Below are positions 45,383 through 57,337 of a stretch of 64,000 nt of DNA, one piece after another. Location: assembly GCF_000218685.1 (NCBI RefSeq), contig NW_006763306.1:789756-853755 (forward strand). Direction: 5' to 3'. The notes under the pieces are model-generated. The model searched no databases. It was not told where the DNA came from and saw only the letters and a list, made by a program, of their open reading frames with translations. The position numbers were made by a program, and so were the translations under genes. Each line of letters starts with the position of its first letter. Positions within the stretch are counted from its first letter, which is position 1. This DNA is from Serpula lacrymans var. lacrymans S7.9 (Eukaryota; Basidiomycota; Agaricomycetes; Boletales; Serpulaceae).

Positions 45383-46875
45383 ATGGCTAGGACATCATAT
45401 CACTGGCGCTCGCTTTCGTACATCCTCGCAATCGTAGAGGTCGCGCTCGCAGCCCTTGACGGCGAGGGCATCGCTCAACCACACGGAGTGCCACCTGCGT
45501 CATCAATACCAACACCCACACCACGTTCGGTGGCTCAGCGAGCTACTGTTAGCGTACCACCTGCCGGATATTATAACCCGTACGATGGCGGAGGGAGCTT
45601 GCTCACTGTACGTCCATATTCTTTTCCCGCCCATCTTAGTCTACTCCCAGCGGCCGCTTACATTTCCACAGGCCGTCGTAGGCACATACCCACCCGGGCA
45701 AGGCGAACCCATAAACGCCATCATATCTGCTTACTCCGACAGCGCTGTGCTCCAGAGCACGGCCTCGAACGGAGGGCTTATCAACTATTACCAGTACGTC
45801 GCGACCGTCTGATATGCTTAGCCAGTGAGTGATATTCACGTCTGTAACCCAGATCATTCGGATTCTCGACGGAATGTCTCGGTCAACATGCCGGAAATAA
45901 CCAGGGTGCGAATCTGGGTGACGGAAATGGATATCGTGAGTAGCTTTTCTCATGCATGTGATGCCACGTTGCTCATTAGCGCTCACTACTCACTCATCGT
46001 TGGATGCAGTAAACCAAACCGCCGTAATCCGATGGGACTATGGTGACCCCACCCTAGGGACATGTGAAGAGACCATAGAAGGCGGGAACCACGTCCGGTA
46101 CTGGATTCAAGACGGCAGTCAAGCTGACAGGTACGTTACAGCCTTCACCTAGATTATCTCGTGTGTACCGACGAACCTGTTGTCAGTGGGGCCATATTCA
46201 TGGCTGTTTCGTATGAGATGCCTATCGCCGGTACGTCCATTTCAACCGGCGAAAGGTACTTGAGATGCAAGCTGACGGTTCATAAGAACAACACAATATC
46301 GTCCCAAATGGGTGAGTCTCCTATCCAGTTCACCCCTAACCTTGGACATTTACTGATAAGCCACCTCTGCTAGTTACAATCTTGGACGGTAAGCACATGT
46401 TTCACCCTCCTAAGACTGATATTCTAACTTTACGTTTGCAACAGCGACTGGCTCGTCGGCAACGCAACGTCTCAGTCCCAAATCATTCCCACGCTCAACG
46501 ACACCAACTCCTCAACCTACAGTGGCCAAACGGCATTCAACGGGTACACCTACTCTACGAGCGTGAAATACGTCTCAGGCCTCCTTCCCAACACCAGCTA
46601 CGGCATCAACCACAATGGTTCTGTCCCCGTTCCAGGTGACAACGCCGTCGACGGGCTTGTGGCCGTCATGACAGTGAAGATCGTCGGCGAACCCGCTAGT
46701 TCGGGGTGAGTAGTGTTTGATCTGAAAGTGTTGGGACTGGCGCTGATCTATGTGACTCTAATCTTACTACTTGGGTATATGTAGAGCGGAGTGGTCACTA
46801 CCGTCGACAGGAATGTGGACGCTTTCTATGCTTGTGCTTTTGCTATCGATATTTTCAGCTTCGCCTCTGCTATAA
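45383..46875 (+). CDS. secreted, probably GPI-anchored protein of unknown function
   Basis: Nine exons (45383-45607, 45672-45793, 45853-45935, 46010-46130, 46187-46230, 46287-46311, 46374-46388, 46445-46705, 46785-46875) give 328 residues; exon 7 is only 15 bp. The N-terminus has a hydrophobic stretch (LSYILAIVEVALAAL) fit for a signal peptide. The body contains INAIISAYSDSAVL, then ECLGQHAGNNQGANLGDGNG, WDYGDPTLGTCEETIEGG, FMAVSYEMPIAEQHNIVPNG and YNLGRDWLVGNAT, with several N-x-S/T sites. The last exon ends in a hydrophobic tail (TLSMLVLLLSIFSASPLL) after small residues, the form of a GPI-attachment signal. The family name is not known to me; it looks like a conserved mushroom surface protein. 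Confidence 0.75.
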
Positions 46876-47818
46876 CTTGTGTCGCATCCGCTGATTCCAC
46901 ACTCCATCTGATTAAGACCGGTACTGTTACCAGTTTTAATTTCATATTCTGTCGACACCACCCACGAGTCGCGTCTCTTCGTGAACAGCTCAGCCCCCTG
47001 CACCCCTTCGCCAACAATACCCGCCACTTACGGACGTTCTCGAATGACACTCGCCACCTCACATGGAAATATATGCCCCACCTCATCGTATTTCCTTCCT
47101 CATCCTCGCTTCCATACCTTCATCTCATTCATCCCACTTCTTTTTTTGTCTTACACAACGTAGTAGTGTATTCCTAAATTTCCCGAATATACTGCTATAC
47201 GTTCTAGTCAAACGTTCACGAATTTTCACGTTGTTAGCTTTCCTTTTCATACTTTGTTTTCTTTATTATTGCTTGCATACCCGGCCAGACCCGCTGGTAG
47301 GACTACCTCCGTAGTACCCGCGCGCAGGGTTTAAGTCGGTGTAGCGGACCTTCACCATAACCTATAATGTGTTTCTGGTTGTTATGGATGTCGTATACAT
47401 ATTGCCTTGTCAATAATTGGACACTAAATGTGACCTATGCTCAGAAAAGATGGAATATTCAGTGCTCGACAGCTAAGATTGCTCAACTTAGACTTGCGTA
47501 CAAGTTATATTTTGCACTCAAATCTAACGTGCAATTTGAAGATTATGATATGACGCAGGAAAATATATAACATTTTGTTTGTTGCGCTTTTTGTACGTAG
47601 ACAGAAAATCTATTAATGTGAGATGCGGTCTAATCTGTAGATAATGCATGTGTGCGAAAGTGGACGAGTAAGTACTAGGACATTAAACAAGACAAGAGAG
47701 GAGATCATAGCCAAGAAGGCAGGCACTATCGCTACAAGATACAAAAACAACTCCACCGTAGGAGTCCTCCGCTCAACCACTCGAACCACCAGCGGCCAGC
47801 GCTCAAGCAACCAACACC
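46876..47818. other. intergenic between convergent genes
   Basis: Short frames only. Pyrimidine-rich sequence at 46930-47160 is likely 3' UTR of the plus-strand gene. Nothing else supported. Confidence 0.45.
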
Positions 47819-49009
47819 CTATAAGGTCACGGTGAACTTCAACCGCCCATCCCCCTGAGGTTCGCACACGACATGATCCATATTCTCAACAAGATAGTGA
47901 GCACCTGCGTTCTCGATCTTACGCCTCTCGTGGCTCGTGCACAAAGCGATCACGGTAGCGCCGCTAGCCACGCCTGCTTTGATACCACTTGGCGAATCTT
48001 CGAACACAACGCATTTCTTTGCATCGTATCCGAGCTCTTTAGCGGCGAGCAAGAAGGGGTCGGGGGCGGGCTTGCCAGCTTTGAGACGCTTGTCGTCGGC
48101 AGTAATAGTAATTTTAGGAGGTGTGATACCGACGCGAGTCATGCACCCATACGCTGGAGAAAGAAAAAAAAAAAAAAGCGAAATAAATATCTCGATTATG
48201 CAAAAGAAACAACGAAAAAAACGAACCGTAAGTCTTAGCGCCAGAAGTTGCTACAGCGTACTTCCCCTGAGGGATGCTCGCCATCATCCTTTTCACACCA
48301 GGAAGGATCCTCACGCTGCGGTCTACACCTGCGGCTTCGATCTGCCACGCCTGAAGACGATGCAACTCGCGCTTGGCCTTGTTGGCTTCAATAGTGATAA
48401 TCTCTTCCTGGTCCTCTTCCATGATAGGGCTGTCGAACTGCGGCGGCTGACCATAGATGCTCGCCTCAGGAACAGCGGTCATCGTGAGCATACTGTTAAG
48501 TCTGCTCGCAAACGATGGACGACGGGCACCAGCAGCTGCGAACGATGAAGCACGCGAACTGGGTGCTGAGCTGCCAGGAGTCAAGTCAGGGGTTGCGTTC
48601 CCGGAGCTATCTGCTGGCGTCCTCACACCCCAGGGGCTGTTGATGGGTGATTCGGGCTGCGAGCCAGGACCGTGAAGGTTGTAGGCGTCGGCGAAGAAGA
48701 GAATGGTTTCTTCAAAGTCTTGGACAGCGTCCTCCATTTCATGCTGCTTGATATGGGGCTTGAAGGCGGAAAGGTTGTCGACAGCGCGCTTGCCGTGGGT
48801 TGCGGCGATGACATGTGCTGGGTCCTGTCCGATGTCTTTGGCAACTTTGCCCCAGGCTGCCTCTACGGCTGCGATAGAGTCGGTGAGTGTACCGTCCTGT
48901 CAACACACTGAAAGAGTTAGACTTGGCAAGCCAGAATACGGATATTACACACCATGTCAAAGAGGACGGCATCAGCGTAGAAGGTGTGGACGTTATTAGG
49001 AGAAGACAT
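47819..49009 (-). CDS. HAD-type sugar/glycerol phosphatase (GPP/DOG family)
   Basis: Three exons (49009-48953, 48896-48227, 48153-47819) give 353 residues. HAD motif I is FDMDGTLTDS (nucleophile Asp18, acid/base Asp20). Motif II is the Ser in YAVATSGAKTY. Motif III and IV lie in RLKAGKPAPDPFLLAAKEL and CVVFEDSPSGIKAGVASGA. The family (yeast GPP1/2 glycerol-1-phosphatase, DOG1/2 2-deoxyglucose-6-phosphatase) is usually about 240-250 residues; the extra length is a Ser/Pro/Ala-rich insert at about residues 93-178 in the cap region. The second intron contains a run of 16 A on the plus strand. The exact substrate cannot be told. Confidence 0.88.
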
Positions 49010-51940
49010 TGTGGAGGGAGAGGTAGTAAAGTGGTCTGGAGTTGTGGTATGGAGAGACAAGTTGCAAACTCGGATCTTAAGTCAAGTAGAGTGGTTGTTG
49101 GGAACCAGACTGGCAGTTTGATCTGGTTTATATATGAAAGGAATGAGCGATAACGAGGTATGACGTCAAGGGCAGGAAATCGGCGGACGTGGCTGGTGGA
49201 GCAGGGTTGACAAAGAAAGCGATAAACGTTGGTTGACAGTGGCGGCATTTGCTTTCAAACTGAGTCCACCCGAACAAAAGGGGTGTTTCGAAGAGACACC
49301 CAAAAGTATTATTACCAACGCGTCTAATTCTCCACGGCAAACGGGGGAATACGAACACATAAAGAAAAGAGGGAGGAGCGAGAAGATACGGCACACTCGA
49401 TATGAACTTGAAGAATTACCTAATTTGGAAAGGAGCAGAGTATCGCGAGCATCGATGAAGGCGTTGAGTCCAAAAAGGAAACTGACCTCAAAAAAGCGAC
49501 GCTCCGAGGGTCGTCGGCACGGCCGTCGGGCATGATTGATAACCGCTCCGCCCAGTTGGAAATAGCCCTCTCTCGCTCAATCGGGAACATTCCTCTTGTG
49601 TAAGCTCCCCACTTCCTCCGGCAAACGCGGCATTGAAAAGATTTCATGGCAAAACATCTTCCAAGTGCCTTGATAATTCACATCACCGCATGAACAGCCA
49701 TGTGCAAGACAGAAACGGGGCGCTACCGACGCACTGCCTTGACAGATGCCTTCGATGACAGAGAGCGAGCACCGCACTGTGAGAGGGGAGCACTGAACGG
49801 CTGTGGAAGGTTGGTGTGGGTGCTGGGACGTCATGCAAGCACCGTGAGTCGAAAGCAGTGCAACTTCGCGAAGTCTATCTGCTTTGTTATATCGGCTCTT
49901 TCCGTCGACGAGCGCGCACAAGTCCTTGTCTTATCTCTCATCGCTCCTCTGCCATACTTTGGGACAGCTTTGGACGCTTATTCTTGTTTTCCTCTACAAT
50001 GTCTCGATACGGTTGCACCGGTGCAGATAACAAAAGTGATAGCGGCTATTTTATGTTGAGTGCACGTGAATGTGCGTCATTGTCGGCGTGGATGGTGATC
50101 TTCTCAGATTCACGCTCTGTGCAAACGTCATCAACACCCTCCCATCACACAGTACCTTACGTCCCTCAAGCTGAACCTTGCCTTATTCCATCAGACCATT
50201 CTGTTGCCCTCTTTTATTCAATACCTTTGGAATAATATCCATCACCGCGTTGATACGGTCACTTCATCTCGCCTTGTTCCATTATAGACCCCATCCAATA
50301 TCGTCCACCAATCTTGACCAGCTCCAAAAATTACCATTCCAATCCGCATTTGTACTAGATAACTCACCCCCCCTTTCAAGTTTAGTTACGCCCCTCCACC
50401 ACATCACTCTTCATTGGCGCACATTGATATCCGACCTCTTCTTCCTTTCCAGCTTTCACAAGCGCTCAAAACACTCCGCGTAGTACTTTCTGCTTTTTCC
50501 AGAACTCACCTCGTCCAATTCGTCCTCTTGACATCAGGGGTGCAAGTGCAAGGTGGCGCTTCCATCTTTATATTTGACCGTGGTTTCTGCGCTTCGCCGC
50601 TTATGCGCTCCTCTCAGACGCTCCACAACCGTATACGCGTGTAGAAACCTTGGGTACCTACCATATATGTTTGATTTCCCGGATTAATAGCCTGCCTTCG
50701 CTGAATCCAGTAGAGCTGTGTTTTAAAGATAGTAGATAGTGTGGGTCCCCCCAGTAAGTACTAGTCCACCCTTGAATGGCAGCTGTATGTTGGCTGAATT
50801 ACTTTACATCCGGAATCAGGGTGCCCGTCAGGATATATCCGAAAGGATGTTTGTCCTTCGACTTTTCCCTGGTGCTGGACAAAATTGGCCGCGGTGCTGA
50901 TCACAAGCCGTTGATTGACTCCATCATCCCCGTGCCTGGTCGCATTGACATGTTGACCAGTTGAATGGGCACTAGATGAGCAAACGGCGTAAAGGTCGCA
51001 AGCATAACGGATACGCGTGCTCATACTACTCCATCCAGCCTATCTGCGAGTGAGCGTCACGATGGAGAACGAGAGCCTTTATAGTGAATCTGAAGCTCTC
51101 GTCAACAAGGGTCTGAACGGTTCAGGTAGTATTAGGCACTTCCCATGCTCATATTACATCAGTACCACTGACAGCTAGTTCGTGGCCTATGTTGTGTCTG
51201 AACTTTATGCTCTGAGCTAGTAACAGCAAGGTGCCTGATTGTCGATGAGACGAACAAAAACAGTATTTTAGCGTATGCGCGGATAGGAGGCAACAGCTGT
51301 ATCAAGTTTTCTTCACTCGAATTCCAAGGCTGACGATGCACCGGCGGAGATGATATCGATGAGGGTACTAAGAAGTACTTTGAGGCAGGTGAAGTGTGTT
51401 GTTGTTCGGAAGCTATTACGAGGAGGTCGAGATTGACCATGGGCTATACTGCTAAAAACGCACAAAGTGAGTGTTCTAGTTGGGGAGCATTGACAGAAGT
51501 GTCGTTGATTCCTATCACCAGATAGTGCTTTCAAGATTTTTCTCGTGGAAGTAAGCCGATGTACCGCAGGACTATGATTACGTATAGAAATGTTACTTGT
51601 ACTCATCATGAGATGTGCAAGATACAATATGCAATACTGGATCGAGCGCATCGAAAGGTAGTAAGGGGAAATGGGCAGACCGATAACAGATGTGACCTGT
51701 GGGCGATCTGATAAATTAAAGAAATCATGTTCAGTGAGTAATCTCAGCCGCTGATTAATAGCTCCACTCAAAGACAGAAATGCATTAACGAGAGTTCAGG
51801 GGAATCCGACCCGCGGCAAGCCTGTCCAAACACGTCCAACGGTTGAATTATCTCAACACCAGATTACTAGCGCTAAGGACGGGTGAAGAATGGATAGGTA
51901 TGGCATACGACACACATCGAAGGGCACATAATTACGGGCT
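49010..51940. other. long stretch without a supported gene
   Basis: The first 250 bp are the probable promoter of the HAD gene. Frames at 49233-49535, 49700-50235, 50178-50483 and 51313-51771 show no domain signature and no convincing splice chain. Confidence 0.4.
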
Positions 51941-51944
51941 TCAG

Positions 51945-52405
51945 CGATTATATGAACGTTTTGACAACCGCGAAGTCAGAGTTATGATATATAACTGTTT
52001 CTGGCGGCGAGTCCTCGTTAAAGCTGAGCCAGTGCTGATACTGATTTGGCTCCGCCAGACCAGTGTAGCGTTCGAACTTCTCGGCTTTAAAGTCTCTTCC
52101 GGGGCAAAAATCTGGGATTGTTTGACAGGTCGAACTTGTTAAAGAAGCCGATGGGAGGAGGAGGTAGTTCAAGGTCGTGGTTCGTAATTTCACGTACCGT
52201 AGCATTTGCCACCAGGTTCTCCGAACATCGTGTATCGATACACATTGACAGGCGTTTCTGGTTGTGATATGGAAGGAGAGACTGGAGTCTGCTTTGATCG
52301 ATTATCCAGAAAGTCAAGGTTGCGGTAGACAACGGGGAAGGGCAATGAAGGGAGATACTGACAGTAACCGACTACAGGACGACAACCTGGATCCTGTGGC
52401 AAGGC
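51945..52405 (-). other. unidentified coding-like pieces, minus strand
   Basis: Reading the minus strand gives SQPETPVNVYRYTMFGEPGG ending at a possible donor (GTACGTG at about 52196), and later FERYTGLAEPNQYQHWLSF with NEDSPPETVIYHNSDFAVV before a stop at about 51948. Codon use and sequence look protein-like, and two pieces could be exons of one gene, but no family is recognised and an upstream start was not found. Confidence 0.3.
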
Positions 52406-52661
52406 ACCCTGATATCAACATTGTGAAACAAGTGGTGTGCACATCCATTGTATTCACACGACGAAGGGTTTTTTGTATAATTGCCAACAGGAACGATCCT
52501 TACGATTCTTACTCAATGTGTCGCGACTAGATGTGAGTTCGTCTTTTTGCTAATATGTACTGTTCCGAATCTCATTACGAATCATCATCACTGGTGGTAT
52601 TCGTTTTTTCAGATGCCGTTTTGAAAGTTATGGACTTCAATGTCGTAAAAATCGCTTTTTG

Positions 52662-52787
52662 CCATATTAGGCCTATTCGCAATCTTTTGTATCTTTTCTG
52701 GTCTGCCCCAATCTGACCCAATTTGGCTGCGTCAGAGTACAAAAATGTATGAAAAGATACAAAAGATTGCGAGTAGGCCTAATATGG
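52662..52787. repeat. near-perfect 37-bp inverted repeat (hairpin)
   Basis: Arms 52662-52698 and 52751-52787 pair over 37 bp with one mismatch (CGAATAGG against CGAGTAGG), separated by 52 bp. Sequence begins CCATATTAGGCCTATTCGCA. No coding sequence overlaps it. The form suits a tiny fold-back/MITE or an RNA hairpin. Confidence 0.85.
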
Positions 52788-53832
52788 TAAAAGTGACATG
52801 TATAAAGTCTCAGACGTCAAGCTTCAAGGACTCGGAAGCCGTTCCAGCGAGACATAGCGATCTACAGGCTGCTCTGTCATGGGCCATGACCGAATAAAGT
52901 GTGTTGCTTGTTTCAAGCCAGCAGTTTATTGTTCATGTTGTTAACAGGATAACCGGTTCCAATGAACTCTGCTGGGATATATTCTGTTCTTCATGACTAG
53001 AAGTCGTTTGGCAGTAACGAACATATGTATAATCGCTGTTGCAGGAATTTTAATTCATCTCCTTGGTTCGAGGGAGCATGATGGCATACTCGGCGATCAT
53101 GCACTTGTGGTATTCTGGCAACGTACTTCTTTTTTACTCTGACGCACGTCTGGAACCGATTAAAATAATGTTTTGGTTTTGACATGTGCAAGGCGGCGCA
53201 AATCATTATACACAGGAAATGTCATTTCTATCGCTATTCTTTTTATGGAACTTTACTAGTAGGAAGAACAATATATTTTGTCTCACCTGCTTTGTTTTGT
53301 CAGATAGTGGCCCAAGTGTTCATATCGAGATTCGTGACTTAGTGAGTAGGACGTAACTTTGTTCCTTTGTCTGTGACCTTGCTGACGACTTTTTTTCTTG
53401 GGTACATAGGTACGATACTGGAACTGTGCATGGCCTACTTCGTGCGGTGTAGGAATGGAATCAAATGATGTGACTAGTCATTGTACACTGCATTAACACT
53501 AGCTGACTTACAATCCCGTTCAGAGAGACCCACGACTGTCCAAAAGGATAGGTTAGATCTGTGGGAATAGTTGCTTTGATTGCTACACAATACCACGGCG
53601 AATGTAACAACGTAGCTCGTTCCAAGACCACTGCGCTTATACGACAATGGGGTTTGGCCGGTTGAAGCGTATATCGCTGTCCAAGCAAGCTCTCGCGCCT
53701 GAGAGGTTTGAGGGATAAATACGAGGTATTATCCCCAGCAATCTCCAGCCCCCAACGTCTTACCACTACATCCAACTTCAGATATTCCTAAGTTGCGCAT
53801 TCCACTTCATACCCACTTATATTTTTCTCGCC
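52788..53832. other. intergenic upstream of the tandem pair
   Basis: No recognised coding sequence; the minus-strand frame at 53461-53775 overlaps the promoter of the next gene. TTATATTTTTCTCGCC just before the start at 53833 may include a TATA element. Confidence 0.45.
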
Positions 53833-54802
53833 ATGCCTTTGGGACGTAGGGATTCGCTAGCATCTATATCCTCTACTACATCTTCCCTGTCGACTGATTC
53901 CCTTGACGACCGTGCTTGGGTCAAATTATTTGGAACAGGACCCGCGTTCAAGTAAGTTATCTCTGTATATTCTATTTCTCTCTCGTTAGCTTAACATGAT
54001 TATTTTGTGCAGGGGAGGAGACCCGGGCGACCTGACCAACTTTCAATCGACCAACCTTCCGGAAATACGAGCCACCCCTGAGCCACCCTTATTGCGGAGG
54101 GCCTCGGAGGATGATCTGTTTACTCAAACTCAAATTGCGGGTCCTCTCCATACCTACCCAGCTCCAGGCTCCCAGCAAGGGCAGAACATCACAGTTAGAG
54201 CTTCAGCCAGAAGTCCTTTGAAAAGATTGGGAACAGAAGATATGATTACGCTGATACAGTAAGCACGTTTTATCTCTTGACTTGATCTTTAACGGTGGCT
54301 AATATCTACTTTTCTTTGGTAGGAAGAACTCGGAGGGATATTCTGAACCCAGACCTCCCGCCCTCGAATTTTCCGACCCCTCAGATGCTGATGATGCTCG
54401 AGACTTCAAGCGGGGTGGACCGGAAGAAGGCCAGCCTGCTAAACGGTTGAGGCTTTCATTTGTTAGCGAAAGACCAGCGCAAAAGGCACAGTAAGTATTT
54501 TGTTCGTCGACATTTCAACCCTGTATCGATGGTTCAACCTTCATAGGACCACGTACGGACACACATATTCTCCCATGTCTTACAACGTGGATCAAAATCA
54601 CTATACCCTTTCCCACAAAGGTCACCATAGTACGAGATTCCAGAGTCCGTTCGATGGACAGTCCTCGTCGTCCCCTGTCATTTTCGATAGGGCTATCAAC
54701 TCTGAACGTTACGAGAGCACGAGGTCCAGGCCTATAGCTTCGAGTTCACGGGCCTCCCCAAATTCTTGCTATTTCAGCATGAGGAGGAAGCGCGCAGAGT
54801 AA
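53833..54802 (+). CDS. unrecognised protein, tandem paralogue A
   Basis: Four exons (53833-53951, 54013-54258, 54323-54490, 54547-54802) give 262 residues with phase 2 at every junction. I do not recognise the family. The protein is Ser/Pro/Arg-rich, mostly disordered in appearance, with an N-terminal block DDRAWVKLFGTGPAFKGGDP followed by GDLTNF and a basic stretch AKRLRLSF that may act as a nuclear signal. No signal peptide or transmembrane segment is seen. The first block recurs in the gene at 56058 (TDAEWIEMFGSPPAFLAQGD then PQDLTRF), with the first intron at the same codon and phase, so the two arose by tandem duplication. Confidence 0.7.
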
Positions 54803-56057
54803 AAGGACTTTGAACACAAATATGATGCTGCTCAATCTTACTAGTACCTCCTGTTCAACGATGCAGGGAAGCTGCTTACTCATGTCCTATATTTCCGTAT
54901 CTCTGCCTCTCAACTCCGATATATTTCTGATCATCCCACACACATTGCATCACCGCATTTCTTCACGTTCCGTTAGCATGGTGAAAGCAGCATTTTATGC
55001 CCATCTTTGCTTGTAACATACTTTCTCGAACCTGTCATATTCTGACTGTCGTTTTTAATATGCTTACGCATCCCGTGAACGTGTACGTTCGACTCGATTT
55101 GTTGGTTGTCTACTACTTGCAATCGATAATGATTCTATCTGTTTGACAACTTACTGTTACTTCGCCTAATCAGTAATTGTTGACAGGTGAGATCGGAATA
55201 CACCGAGCCGCTGGCTTTCAAATTCAAAGTGGTGTAAAGGCTTTTTTCTTTCTCCTCCTACGCCGTACAGACCAAGGTCATGATGGTGCGCCGGAAGTTG
55301 TCTGGAAGAAGAAAGCCCACGCTTTTTAGCATTTAAAGTTGCAAATTATCCCCAGTTACTTGGGGATTACAGGAGTAAAATATCGCAATACGCGTAGTCG
55401 TGTACGTGCTGTTCTATGCTGGCGATTATATGCCAGTCTACTATCAGCCAGGTGTCCAACTAATGAGTATCTTCGGTGGGTGTATATCCGTGAAAAGCTC
55501 AATATTTTAACCATACTCATGCTATCGTCGTATCTTTTATCTATCGTAGAAATGTCTCGATTAAGGTCGTATTTATGCTGTCGAGAGGCGTGTAAGGAGA
55601 CGCAGTCCGATTTATTAAGAAGTGAGTAACTATACCCTATGCATAGGTACTTAAGTTAGCTGGAGATGCTAGGTTTATTCGAAATATGTGCATCAGTCAC
55701 TTTTCCATAAACCATTCCCTTCCGGACCTATCGTGATCAAAGAGTAGGGCTTTCGATACTTGGTGTTGCTTTTATCTGTGTCAGAGAGGTTTAGAAAACA
55801 ATGACAGTTACGTTTAGGCCGATCGAAAAGGTTTCGGCCACCACAATGAGATTTGCCGACATGGTGGTCATATCTCACCAAAGCCACCACTACACTTGTT
55901 TGTCTTTTCGTGGGTATAAGTACCTTCAGTTGTTCTTCCTTCGTGCCCATACTTTCAACCCGCATATATTTTTCTATAAATCTTCTTTCTTTTATCTTAC
56001 CGCTTTGTCACATTGCCACTCTTTTATTCATTTCCTAATTCCCTTTCATTCTTTATC
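54803..56057. other. spacer between tandem paralogues
   Basis: Contains the 3' UTR of the first gene and the promoter of the second. TATATTTTTCTATAAA at 55965-55981 is a plausible TATA region about 80 bp before the second start. Other frames carry no motif. Confidence 0.45.
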
Positions 56058-56792
56058 ATGCCGTCATCGATGGGCTCTGCCACTCCTACTGTGTCTCTTG
56101 AGCTTACGGATGCTGAATGGATAGAGATGTTCGGATCTCCACCTGCTTTCCTGTGAGCTTTCCCCGTGTTTATTCTTCTTTTTTATTATTATTAACAATC
56201 ATTGTATTTACTTTAACAGAGCGCAGGGTGATCCCCAAGATTTGACGCGATTCATCGCAGTAGCGCGCACCCAGATTCAACCCGCCACGCTGGGCAGTTT
56301 CACGAGAGATGCTGCAGGAAATCGTCCTGATCATTCCCTATTCTTCCCTGGAGCACCCCAAGACCTTTGTCTCGCAGGCGAGACTGCACATAAGGATGTG
56401 TTGGGGAAGAGTGATTTGATGACACGCATATTGCGAGTGTTCCTCCCTCGACTTCACTGATTGGTTGAATTGAGTAATCACCATACTTTTTGGCCTTTGT
56501 TTAGGGAGGAAAATGCAAGGCCTTTGACGGTAATCCCTGCCGATATCTCCCTCCAACCGCGCGCCTGGGCGCCTAGACGCCAAAGCACCTATCATCCATA
56601 TGATAGACAGTAAGTATCATCTTCATTATCGCCATATCTCCCGCTAAGAAATCGCTCTATAGGCCTGTGGATTTGGAGTACGCTGACTATTCTGCGATGT
56701 TGGCACGCCGGAGCTCTTGTAAGAGACCTTTAGAAGAATCAAATAGGAACGAAGGTCGGAAGATCAAACCGTTCCGAAAATCGAAGACCTAA
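56058..56792 (+). CDS. unrecognised protein, tandem paralogue B
   Basis: Four exons (56058-56152, 56220-56436, 56509-56609, 56663-56792) give 180 residues. The N-terminal block ELTDAEWIEMFGSPPAFLAQ then GDPQDLTRF matches paralogue A, and intron 1 falls in the same place and phase. The rest differs: DHSLFFPGAPQDLCLAGE, QPRAWAPRRQSTYHPYD, and a basic end RNEGRKIKPFRKSKT. Exon 3 was taken to begin at 56509, after TTAGGGAG, because the acceptor 5 bp earlier would shift the frame. Family and function unknown; likely nuclear from the basic tail, which is inference. Confidence 0.65.
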
Positions 56793-57337
56793 TCCGAGGA
56801 AGACCCGTGCACGTTAAATTACGCTTTTCTCCATCCCTTTCCCCGCTCATATTTCCCCTGTGCAACCTACTTCGTCAGCATGTCTAGTATTTCCAGTCTC
56901 ATACTTGTACGCTCATTGCTGTCGCTTTGTGCTTAAGGGAATATACTATCCCACAGCCATGTCTGCTACTTATATATCAAATGATCATTGTCACTGTCAC
57001 TATTGTAATACAGTGATGGGGACTCATCATCCAGCATAGAGACTTGGCATACAGACAGGCTTTGAGCCGGATGATATCCAAGAGTTAGGTGGATGATTCC
57101 TATTTCTAAAAGCGATGTTTAAAACTTGTCTTACATCATTTCCGTAGAACATGATAATACCTAGAACTGACCTTGTAGACGTGCGCTGCAGTGGAAATGG
57201 CATTTATTTGCCGAGCACGAAAAATCGCTTTTGGTAGCATACTCAAATACATTCTTTATATTGGGGTTTAGGCGAAATAATGTGGACGTGGATAGTTCCT
57301 AAAACAGTAGTGGGAGGAGTAACACAGTGCCATCTAT
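56793..57337. other. 3' region between convergent genes
   Basis: No coding sequence seen. It should contain the 3' ends of paralogue B and of the GH71 gene. Confidence 0.5.

Noticed and set aside
48157..48177. Poly-A run as a retroposon tail
   Set aside because: It lies inside the second intron of the HAD gene and has no flanking duplication or inserted sequence.
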